NCBI GenBank assembly: GCA_030680655.1
Contig: JAUXUZ010000191.1
Span: 1-11,698, forward strand
Source: Phycisphaerales bacterium
Lineage (GTDB): Bacteria; Planctomycetota; Phycisphaerae; Phycisphaerales; UBA1924
Length of the DNA stretch: 11,698 nt
Direction: 5' to 3'
Below, piece by piece: positions 5,242 through 10,982 of this stretch. The position numbers and the translations under genes were made by a program. The first letter of the stretch is position 1, and each line of letters begins with the position of its first letter. Below the pieces are notes generated by a model. That model was not told the origin of the DNA. It searched no databases and saw only the letters and a program-made list of their open reading frames with translations.

Positions 5242-5247
5242 GAAAGG
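5242..5247 (+). promoter_or_regulatory. Ribosome-binding site of rpsF
   Basis: GAAAGG lies 8 bases before ATG 5256. It favours that start over the in-frame GTG at 5247, which overlaps the site itself. Confidence 0.75.
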
Positions 5248-5255
5248 TGTTTCCC

Positions 5256-5681
5256 ATGCGGTATATCCCCACGGTTGCGTACGAAGCGATGCTCCTGTTC
5301 CCTCAGTCGGCCAACGTCGACCTCAAGGGCACGGTCGAGTTCATCAAAGAGACCATCACCAAGAACGGCGCTGAGATCATCAGCCTCAAGAAGTGGGGCG
5401 ACCGCCAGCTCGCCTACTCGATCAACAAGCAGAAGCGCGGCGTCTACATCCTCGTCTACTTCAACTCCCCCACCGACAAGCTCGCCGCGATCGACCGCGC
5501 CTTCACGCTCTCAGAGAGCCTGATGCGCCACCTCATCACCCGCGCCGACCACCTCAACGAAGAGGAGATGAAGTCGACCGACGGCCAGATCGATCTGACC
5601 GTCGAGGCCAACCTGCGCATGGCCGCCCTGCCCACCGAGGCTGCCCCCGTCCCGCAGGCCGCCCCCGCCGGCGAGGAATAA
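5256..5681 (+). CDS. rpsF: 30S ribosomal protein S6
   Basis: A 141-residue small-subunit protein that binds 16S rRNA together with S18. The N-terminus YIPTVAYEAMLLFPQSANVDL matches the S6 YExMxIxxP opening. Next come KNGAEIISLKKWGDRQLAYSINKQKRGVY (about 37-65), the most conserved S6 region (WGxRxLAYxIxKxxxGxY), and ILVYFNSPTDKLAAIDRAFTLSESLMRHLI with the conserved R-H-L near residue 90. The C-terminal ~45 residues are acidic and Ala/Pro-rich. Unusually, ssb, rpsR and rplI do not follow, because a strong terminator comes 37 bases after the stop. S18 must be encoded elsewhere. Confidence 0.94.
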   Translation: MRYIPTVAYEAMLLFPQSANVDLKGTVEFIKETITKNGAEIISLKKWGDRQLAYSINKQKRGVYILVYFNSPTDKLAAIDRAFTLSESLMRHLITRADHLNEEEMKSTDGQIDLTVEANLRMAALPTEAAPVPQAAPAGEE

Positions 5682-5717
5682 GCCGACTCGGCAGGCCTCG
5701 CTCAACGATGGACTTCC

Positions 5718-5744
5718 AGGCCCGGGCTCAGCCCGGGCCTTTTT
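5718..5744 (+). terminator. Rho-independent terminator after rpsF
   Basis: AGGCCCGGGC (5718-5727) pairs perfectly with GCCCGGGCCT (5731-5740) around loop TCA, followed by a T-run (5740-5744). It ends the + strand housekeeping cluster. Confidence 0.92.
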
Positions 5745-5791
5745 CGTTGCCCGCTGGGCAAGCCGACCGACTTTCCCGGCCCGGATGCACA

Positions 5792-5821
5792 ACGACCCGG
5801 GCACCCAAGGGCCCGGGTCGT
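5792..5821 (-). terminator. Probable terminator of tRNA-Ser
   Basis: ACGACCCGGGC (5792-5802) pairs with GCCCGGGTCGT (5811-5821), 11 bp around an 8-base loop. It lies 8 bases beyond the tRNA 3' end in the tRNA's direction. On the - strand it is followed by TGTGC, so the T-run is poor. Its GCCCGGG core resembles that of the rpsF terminator. Confidence 0.55.
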
Positions 5822-5828
5822 CGGCAAG

Positions 5829-5919
5829 CGGAGAAGGAGGGATTCGAACCCTCGTTACAGGCCTAAACCCGTAAATCGGTTTAGCAAACCGACGCCTTCA
5901 GCCGCTCGGCCACCTCTCC
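5829..5919 (-). tRNA. tRNA-Ser (anticodon GCT)
   Basis: A 91-nt class II tRNA with the long variable arm typical of tRNA-Ser. On the - strand the acceptor GGAGAGG (5919-5913) pairs with CTTCTCC (5836-5830, one G-T pair), with discriminator G at 5829. The anticodon stem TCGGT/ACCGA encloses loop TTGCTAA with anticodon GCT. The T-arm is GAGGG-TTCGAAT-CCCTC. CCA is not encoded. It reads AGC and AGT codons. It stands alone between convergent rpsF and divergent aguB. Confidence 0.97.
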
Positions 5920-5982
5920 GGAAGTCGGGTCAATCATCGGCGGCCCGGGGCCGTGAATCAACCGGGGGAGCGAAGATGAAGC

Positions 5983-6109
5983 GGAGACACGGTGAGGGGG
6001 TGACGCGGTGAAACCAGGGCCGGTTTCGTGCACGCCCGATCGCATGAATCACCGCCCGCAGTGCCTCCGTTGTCCACTGCCGCCCAGGTCCTCTGTTCAC
6101 CGCGTCACC
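5983..6109. repeat. Inverted repeat of iterated 8-base words (GGTGANNN)
   Basis: Positions 5983-6014 read as four octamers: GGAGACAC, then GGTGAGGG, GGTGACGC and GGTGAAAC. The last two recur inverted downstream: GGTGACGCGGTGAA (5999-6012) is exactly complementary to TTCACCGCGTCACC (6096-6109), 14 bp with 83 bases between. The period is 8 here, against 7 at the other sites. It fills much of the 5920-6135 gap between tRNA-Ser and aguB, which otherwise shows nothing recognisable and no clear ribosome-binding site. Confidence 0.7.
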
Positions 6110-6135
6110 ATCCAATCCCCTACCCTCGCCCCACG

Positions 6136-7098
6136 ATGGCGAAGAAGACCCCAGCGAAGAAGTCAGGCAAGGCCTTCCGCCCCTCATCCCGGGCGGCCGA
6201 CCGCGTCGTCCCCGTCGGCCTCACGCAGTTTGCGTGCGTTGAGAACCCCGCCGAGAACCGCAAGCAGCAGATGGCCCTGATCGAGCAGGCCGCCAAGGCC
6301 GGCGCCAAAATCGTCTGCACGCAGGAGATGTTCACCAGCCAGTACTTCTGCCAGGTGGAGGACCACCGGTTCTTTTCACTCGCCGAGAGCATCCCCGGCC
6401 CGAGCACCGACGCCTGCCGCAAGCTCGCCAGGAAGTACGGCATCGTCATCGTCGCGTCGCTCTTTGAGAAGCGCGCCAGCGGCCTCTACCACAACACCGC
6501 CGCGGTCATCGACGCCGACGGCTCGCTGATGGGCGTCTACCGCAAGATGCACATCCCCGACGACCCGCTCTACTACGAGAAGTTCTACTTCACACCGGGC
6601 GACCTGGGCTTCCGCGCGTGGAAGACCAAGCACGCGACCATCGGCGTGCTGATCTGCTGGGACCAATGGTTCCCCGAGGGCGCACGCCTGACCGCGATGC
6701 AGGGCGCCGAGATCCTCTTCTACCCCACCGCCATCGGCTGGCACCCCAGCGAGAAGAAGGAGTACGGCGAGGCCCAGCACGACTCGTGGGAAGTCTCGAT
6801 GCGGGCCCACGCCATCGCCAACGGCTGCTACGTCTGCGCACCCAACCGCGTGGGGCACGAGTTCATCGCCGGGCCCGACGGCAAGCCGGTGAACAAAGAC
6901 GGCATCCAGTTCTGGGGCCAGTCGTTCGCCGCCTCGCCAAACGGGCAGGTAATCCACCGCGCCGCGATCGACAAGCCGCAGGTGATGGTGGTCGAGTGCG
7001 ACCTCAACAAGGTCGAGTTCGCGCGGACGCACTGGCCGTTCCTGCGGGACCGGCGGATCGACGCGTACGGGGACATGACCAAGCGTTTCAGCGTCTGA
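6136..7098 (+). CDS. aguB: N-carbamoylputrescine amidase (nitrilase superfamily)
   Basis: A 320-residue hydrolase that converts N-carbamoylputrescine to putrescine, CO2 and ammonia. The nitrilase triad is visible: Glu 64 in CTQEMF, Lys 137 in YRKMHIPDDPLYYEKFYF, and Cys 174 in GVLICWDQWFPE. The PDDPxYYEKFYFTPGD and ATAIGWHPxE-like (PTAIGWHPSE, 197-206) segments, with the final HWPFLRDRRIDAY, are specific to the AguB branch. Immediate linkage to agmatine deiminase supports the substrate. The first ~22 residues are a basic extension (AKKTPAKKSGKAFRPSSR) not usual in the family. ATG 6136 was chosen because upstream codons extend into the repeat and have no family similarity. Initiation at a later codon remains possible. 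Confidence 0.93.
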   Translation: MAKKTPAKKSGKAFRPSSRAADRVVPVGLTQFACVENPAENRKQQMALIEQAAKAGAKIVCTQEMFTSQYFCQVEDHRFFSLAESIPGPSTDACRKLARKYGIVIVASLFEKRASGLYHNTAAVIDADGSLMGVYRKMHIPDDPLYYEKFYFTPGDLGFRAWKTKHATIGVLICWDQWFPEGARLTAMQGAEILFYPTAIGWHPSEKKEYGEAQHDSWEVSMRAHAIANGCYVCAPNRVGHEFIAGPDGKPVNKDGIQFWGQSFAASPNGQVIHRAAIDKPQVMVVECDLNKVEFARTHWPFLRDRRIDAYGDMTKRFSV

Positions 7099-7120
7099 GT
7101 ATTTGAACAACGAAGGTAGC

Positions 7121-7126
7121 GAAGGG
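7121..7126 (+). promoter_or_regulatory. Ribosome-binding site of aguA
   Basis: GAAGGG lies 6 bases before GTG 7133. It decides for this start over the in-frame TTG at 7103, which has no such site. Confidence 0.7.
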
Positions 7127-7132
7127 ATCGAA

Positions 7133-8260
7133 GTGAGTACTCCTCGCAAGCTCGGCTATACGTTTCCGCCCGAATGGGCCCCCCACTGTGCAACTTGGCT
7201 GTCTTGGCCTCGCCCGGAAGGGATCAGTTTCCCCGGGCGGTACCACCGAATCGCGCCGAATCTGGCGGGGCTCGTGCGCGCGATCGCTCAGCACGAAGAC
7301 GTCCACATCAACGTCCCCAACGAGAACTACCACCGCATCGCGCTTGAGACCCTCGCCGCCAACGGCGTAGAGAAGAAGCTGCTCACGGGCCGCTCACAGG
7401 CCGTCTTCTTCCACTACATCATGACCAACGAGGCGTGGTGCCGCGACCACGGGCCGGCGTTTGTCGTCAAGGGGAAGTCGCCGCGGCACGCGGGCAAACA
7501 GGCCGCGGTCGTGGATTGGAAGTTCAACGCCTGGGGCGGCAAGTACCCGCCGTGGGACAGCGACGACGCTGTGCCGACGAAGATCGCCAAAGCCGCGAAG
7601 CTGAAGCTCTTCGACGCGCCGATCGTCATGGAGGGCGGGAGCGTCGAGTTCAACGGCCGCGGCACGATCCTCTCCACCAGCCAGTGCCTGCTCAACCCCA
7701 ACCGCAACAAGGGCGTCTCGCAGCAGAAGATCGAGCGCCACCTGAAGGACTACTACGGCCAGGAGCACATCGTCTGGCTGGCGGAAGGGATCGAAGGCGA
7801 CGACACCGACGGGCACATCGACGACCTCGCCCGCTTCATCAACCCCACCACCGTCGCGATCGCGCTGGAGGACAACCCGCGCGACGCCAACTACAAGCCG
7901 CTCCAGCGGGCGTTCCAGAAGCTGTGCAAGGCGCGCGACCAGAACGGCCACCACTTTAACATCGTCATCTTGCCGATGCCCAGGCCGGTGATCATCGAGG
8001 GCGAGCGCTGCCCCGCGACGTACATGAACTTCCACTTCGTCAACGGCGCCGTGCTGGTGCCGACCTTTGGCGACCGGCCGACCGAGGCCGAGGCGCTCTC
8101 CATCCTTCAGGACGAACTGCCGCAGCACAAGGTCATCGGCGTCGACTGCCGGCAGCTGATCTGGGGGCTCGGGTCGGTCCACTGCCTGACGCAGCAGGTG
8201 CCCAGCGTGCCGGGGCTCAAGGAGCGGTTGCGGAAGATGGCGGCGAAGGCGCCGAAGTGA
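7133..8260 (+). CDS. aguA: Agmatine deiminase (Porphyromonas-type peptidyl-arginine deiminase family)
   Basis: A 375-residue enzyme that converts agmatine to N-carbamoylputrescine and ammonia, the substrate of the preceding AguB. Motifs: FPPEWAPHCATWLSWP (11-26), NEAWCRDHGPAFV (99-111, substrate-binding Asp 105), KFNAWGGKYPPWDSDDAVP (130-148), MEGGSVEFNGRGTILSTSQCLLNPNRN (166-192), GDDTDGHIDDLARF (222-235, catalytic His 228), YMNFHFVNGAVLVPTFGD (297-314) and LGSVHCLTQQVP (346-357), with the nucleophile Cys 351. The last motif is usually GGGNIHCITQQ, so GLGSVHC is a mild departure. The gene begins 34 bases after aguB in an evident operon. Its 3' end overlaps the convergent membrane-protein gene by 44 bases. 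I use GTG 7133 because of the GAAGGG site. Confidence 0.94.
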   Translation: MSTPRKLGYTFPPEWAPHCATWLSWPRPEGISFPGRYHRIAPNLAGLVRAIAQHEDVHINVPNENYHRIALETLAANGVEKKLLTGRSQAVFFHYIMTNEAWCRDHGPAFVVKGKSPRHAGKQAAVVDWKFNAWGGKYPPWDSDDAVPTKIAKAAKLKLFDAPIVMEGGSVEFNGRGTILSTSQCLLNPNRNKGVSQQKIERHLKDYYGQEHIVWLAEGIEGDDTDGHIDDLARFINPTTVAIALEDNPRDANYKPLQRAFQKLCKARDQNGHHFNIVILPMPRPVIIEGERCPATYMNFHFVNGAVLVPTFGDRPTEAEALSILQDELPQHKVIGVDCRQLIWGLGSVHCLTQQVPSVPGLKERLRKMAAKAPK

Positions 8261-9074
8261 CGGGCGTGCCGCATTCGGGGCATCGTGACAGTCCGCAGAT
8301 GTCGTACCCGCAGTTCGCACAACCCGTTCGATGCTTGCGCCACGCATCGAACGCCATCCCCGGCCCGAACCGCACACCCCAAAGAAATCCTCCAAAGAGG
8401 AGAGTGTTCGCGATGGTTGCCCAAAGGCGGATACGTCTTGGAAGTGGGCGTAGCTGTACCGGAGCTGGCGAAAGGCCGAAGCAGCCGCCCTCCTGACCCC
8501 AAACAGGAAGGTCCTCGACTTCAACCCATATCTGCCAGGCGTCCTGCCAGTCAAGCGCCCTCAACTCGCGTCCCGTGGGTTCGAGCGACCAGAAGAAGTG
8601 CCCATCAGGAAACGAGCATCTCGTGCTGTGAAACGGCCATCCAGCATAGAGATCGATCCGGTCGATCCGGTGTTCGCGAAGAAAGCAGCCGGCAAAGACC
8701 CGCTCAAACGTCAAGCCTGTGCCTGCTGTGATCTCGCGAGTGACGTGGCGCGAGTTTTCGTCGCCAGGAAGCACATCGATGAACTCATCACCGAGGTCGG
8801 CTCGAATCAGCTGGAGAGTTGATCGCTGAAGCGAGGCTCGATCGACTTCGCTCAATTCAGGCGACCAATTGAAGGCGCTCCACCCGTACTCCTTGTAACC
8901 CGAAAGCCCGATCTGCGTGAACTCGCCGTTCCTGCTTCCCAGCAAAGCAAACGCCCATGCGCAGAGCAGTTGAAGCACGAACCCCACAATCATGCAAAGA
9001 ACCACTTGGACTCGCCTTGACCGGACAAGAGGGCGCACGCAACGTTGGACGCACGCGCAGAATCGCGGTTCCAT
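8217..9074 (-). CDS. Two-TM membrane protein with C-terminal zinc ribbon, function unknown
   Basis: A 285-residue protein. A hydrophobic segment lies at about 22-46 (VQVVLCMIVGFVLQLLCAWAF). A polar domain of about 170 residues follows, rich in Trp and acidic residues, then a second hydrophobic segment at about 217-235. The tail is cytoplasmic-like, with the motif GCANCGYDICGLSRCPECG (251-269). Cys 252, 255, 265 and 268 form a CxxC...CxxC zinc-ribbon knuckle. Ribbons of the CxxCGYDxxGLxxxxCPECG kind at membrane-protein ends are, in my experience, frequent in planctomycetes; their role is unknown to me. The predicted layout is N-terminus inside, middle domain outside, ribbon inside. An AGGGG sits 3 bases before ATG 9074. 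The gene lies 33 bases after pyrD on the same strand, so it may be cotranscribed. Weak + strand frames over it lack any motif. Confidence 0.82.
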   Translation of the reverse strand: MEPRFCACVQRCVRPLVRSRRVQVVLCMIVGFVLQLLCAWAFALLGSRNGEFTQIGLSGYKEYGWSAFNWSPELSEVDRASLQRSTLQLIRADLGDEFIDVLPGDENSRHVTREITAGTGLTFERVFAGCFLREHRIDRIDLYAGWPFHSTRCSFPDGHFFWSLEPTGRELRALDWQDAWQIWVEVEDLPVWGQEGGCFGLSPAPVQLRPLPRRIRLWATIANTLLFGGFLWGVRFGPGMAFDAWRKHRTGCANCGYDICGLSRCPECGTPVTSAPSPPSSATAP

Positions 9075-9107
9075 TCACCCCTGAAACATGACGCCGATCC
9101 CCACGCC

Positions 9108-10103
9108 TCACCCCCCCGACAGCCGCACCCCACCCACCAACTCGCCCACACTCCCCACCCCCTGCCGTTCCACCCACTTCGCCAGCCCCTTCGCCACCTG
9201 CCGCGGCGAGCGCGGATCGGCAAACAACGCCGTCCCCATCTGAAACGCCGCCGCACCCGCGAGCATGTACGCCGCCCCTTGCTGCCACGACGCCACGCCC
9301 CCCGCGCCGATGATCGGCACCACCCGCTGCCCGCTCTCCTTCCGCGGCAGCATCACTCGGCGGTACGCATCATGCACGTGCTTGAGCGTGATCGGGTGCA
9401 GCGCCTGCCCGCTGAGCCCGCCGGTGGTGTTGCTGAGGCTCGGCCGGCGCGTCTCGACGTCGATCGCCATCGCCGGGTAGGTGTTGCCCAGCGTGATCGC
9501 ATCCGCACCCCCGTCGCACGCGGCCCGCACCACGCTCATCAGGTCCGGCGTCGCCGGCGAGAGCTTGACGAAGAGCTTCGCGTGATGCACCTGTGGCCGC
9601 ACCGCCGTGAGCAACTCAGTCAGCAGCGCCGCCGTGTGCCCAAACTCCGTCCCCGTCTTCACGTTCGGGCACGAGACGTTGAGTTCGATCGCGTGCAGGT
9701 TGGCCGCGGCGCACCCGCCGCTGTCGCCGATGAACGCGTCGATGTTCGCCGCGCACTGCACGTAGTCGTCGATCGAGAACCCCGCCACCGAGACGAACAC
9801 CCGGCACGGCAGGGCGCGGGCCTTGCCGGCGGTTTCGCTCAAGAACGCATCCAGCCCCGGGTTCGCCAGCCCCACCGCGTTGAGCATGCCCGCCGCCCCC
9901 GCCGGCAGCACGCGCCACGTCTCGTTTCCCTCGCGCGGAAGCGGCGTGATGCTCTTGGTCGTCAGGGCCCCCACCATCGTGAGGTCGATCACGCCGGCCA
10001 CATCGTCAACCAGCCCGGCCGTCCCCGCGGCCAGAATGATCGGGTTCCGCAGGTCGATGCCCGCGAGCGAGACCGCCAGCGGCTGGGCTGTGTGTCCGTT
10101 CAT
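9108..10103 (-). CDS. pyrD: Dihydroorotate dehydrogenase, class 1B catalytic subunit
   Basis: A 331-residue FMN enzyme of pyrimidine synthesis that oxidises dihydroorotate to orotate. Motifs: LRNPIILAAGTAG (18-30), GALTTKSITPLPREGNETWRV (45-65, Lys 50 at the FMN/substrate site), GMLNAVGLANPGLD (72-85), IELNVSCPNVKTGTEFG (139-155, catalytic Cys 145 flanked by Asn 142 and Asn 147), LFVKLSP (177-183), ITLGNTYPAMAIDVETRRPSLSNTTGGLSG (203-232) and VPIIGAGGVASWQQGAAYMLAGAAAFQMGTALF (262-294). Cys as the base and the NxxxAMxIDxxxRxPxLxNxxGGLSG pattern point to class 1, subtype B. That subtype normally pairs with PyrK, which is not in this window. The open frame extends 84 codons upstream, but homology begins near ATG 10103. 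No Shine-Dalgarno site precedes it, only a 6-bp hairpin. Confidence 0.94.
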   Translation of the reverse strand: MNGHTAQPLAVSLAGIDLRNPIILAAGTAGLVDDVAGVIDLTMVGALTTKSITPLPREGNETWRVLPAGAAGMLNAVGLANPGLDAFLSETAGKARALPCRVFVSVAGFSIDDYVQCAANIDAFIGDSGGCAAANLHAIELNVSCPNVKTGTEFGHTAALLTELLTAVRPQVHHAKLFVKLSPATPDLMSVVRAACDGGADAITLGNTYPAMAIDVETRRPSLSNTTGGLSGQALHPITLKHVHDAYRRVMLPRKESGQRVVPIIGAGGVASWQQGAAYMLAGAAAFQMGTALFADPRSPRQVAKGLAKWVERQGVGSVGELVGGVRLSGG

Positions 10104-10283
10104 GCGCCGCTGAGGATAGCGGCAATGACCCGCCCCCCACTCCGCTCGGCGACCAACGCCTGCCCTTGCGGCCAATCGCAGTAGATTCACCGCCCGGACC
10201 CAGCTGGCACCTGAATCCGCCCGCCCAATCCGTCCGGCCGAACCGGCTTGTTCTTCGCGCGGTGCGAATACCCTCCCGCAACC
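10104..10283. promoter_or_regulatory. Divergent intergenic region between pyrD and the TPR-YggX gene
   Basis: These 180 bases must hold the promoters of both divergent genes. Close to the pyrD start is a small dyad, GCCGCT (10106-10111) with AGCGGC (10118-10123), whose hairpin would end 2 bases before the pyrD ATG in the mRNA. I see no convincing -10/-35 pair in either direction and no ribosome-binding site before either start. Confidence 0.3.
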
Positions 10284-10919
10284 ATGGACAACGCCGCCCG
10301 CATCGCTCAATTCGAAAACATGACCCAGGCCGACCCGACCAACGAGATGGCCCACTTCTCGCTGGGCCGCGCCTATGCCGAATCGGGCCGACCCGCCGAC
10401 GCCGCACGATCGTACCTGCGCTGCATCGAGCTCGTCCCCGACATGAGCAAGGCGTACCAGCTCGCGGGCGAGTCGCTGATGAAGTCGGGTGAGGCTGAGC
10501 GGGCCAAGGCCGTCCTGCGCCAGGGCTTCACGATCGCCGGGGGCAAGGGCGACCTCATGCCCAAGAACGCGATGGCGAAGATGTTGGGCGAACTGGGTGA
10601 ACCGGTCGCTGAGGCGGCCTCCGCGTCGCCCCAGGCCGTGCCGGGGGCAGACGCCGGCGACGGGCCCGTGCCCGACGGCATGATCCGCTGCCGCCAGAGC
10701 GGGCGCATCGGCGCCCGCATGACCCGCCCCCCCTTCCGCGGCAAGCTCGGTGAGTGGATCGCCGCCAATATCAGCAAAGAGTCGTTCGACGCCTGGATCC
10801 GCCAGGGCACCAAGGTCATCAACGAGATGCGCCTGGACCTCTCCCGCGAAAAGGACCAGGAGACCTATGACCAGCAGATGCGTGAGTTCCTCGGCGTTGA
10901 GGACAAGGACCTGCAGTAA
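10284..10919 (+). CDS. TPR protein fused to a YggX-type Fe(II)-trafficking domain
   Basis: A 211-residue protein. Residues 1-105 form about two to three TPR-like helix pairs (EMAHFSLGRAYAESGRPADA at 21-40, then SYLRCIELVPDMSKAYQLAGESLMKSGEAERA). Residues 106-130 are an Ala/Pro/Gly-rich linker. Residues 132-207 match YggX: I-x-C near the start (Cys 136), then PPFRGKLGEWIAANISKESFDAWIRQ (149-174, compare the PGELGxxIxxNISKExWxxWxxxQ of YggX), TKVINEMRLDLS (176-187, compare LINExRLxL) and DQQMREFLGVED (196-207). YggX is a small (~90-residue) protein that helps protect iron-sulfur enzymes and handles iron; its sensitive Cys is retained here. The TPR half would add a protein-binding arm, which is inferred. 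The gene is divergent from pyrD, an FMN enzyme. ATG 10284 is the first start consistent with the TPR fold, and no ribosome-binding site is seen. Confidence 0.85.
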   Translation: MDNAARIAQFENMTQADPTNEMAHFSLGRAYAESGRPADAARSYLRCIELVPDMSKAYQLAGESLMKSGEAERAKAVLRQGFTIAGGKGDLMPKNAMAKMLGELGEPVAEAASASPQAVPGADAGDGPVPDGMIRCRQSGRIGARMTRPPFRGKLGEWIAANISKESFDAWIRQGTKVINEMRLDLSREKDQETYDQQMREFLGVEDKDLQ

Positions 10920-10982
10920 CGCCAGCCGCCGCCCCCACCGGCGGTCGCCACCGCTACGCCAGCCCGCCTAGGGTGCACCAGA

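Noticed and set aside
7394..8554. 386-codon frame antisense to aguA
   Set aside because: A shadow frame lacking motifs, opposite a complete agmatine deiminase and overlapping the real zinc-ribbon gene in another frame.
8598..8822. Small + strand frame with a CACC motif inside the zinc-ribbon gene region
   Set aside because: No domain, and it is opposite a - strand gene with membrane segments and a four-cysteine ribbon. The cysteines are coincidental.
9045..10184. 379-codon + strand frame opposite pyrD
   Set aside because: Arg/His/Pro-rich low-complexity translation typical of antisense GC-rich DNA. The - strand encodes every class 1B dihydroorotate dehydrogenase motif.
10104..10355. Longer pyrD starting at 10355
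   Set aside because: The extra 84 codons cover the start of the divergent TPR-YggX gene and have no similarity to the enzyme family.
10926..10946. Inverted repeat CCGCCG/CGGCGG after the TPR-YggX gene as a terminator
   Set aside because: A short stem in very GC-rich DNA with no T-run, and a same-strand gene starts shortly after. It is indistinguishable from background.
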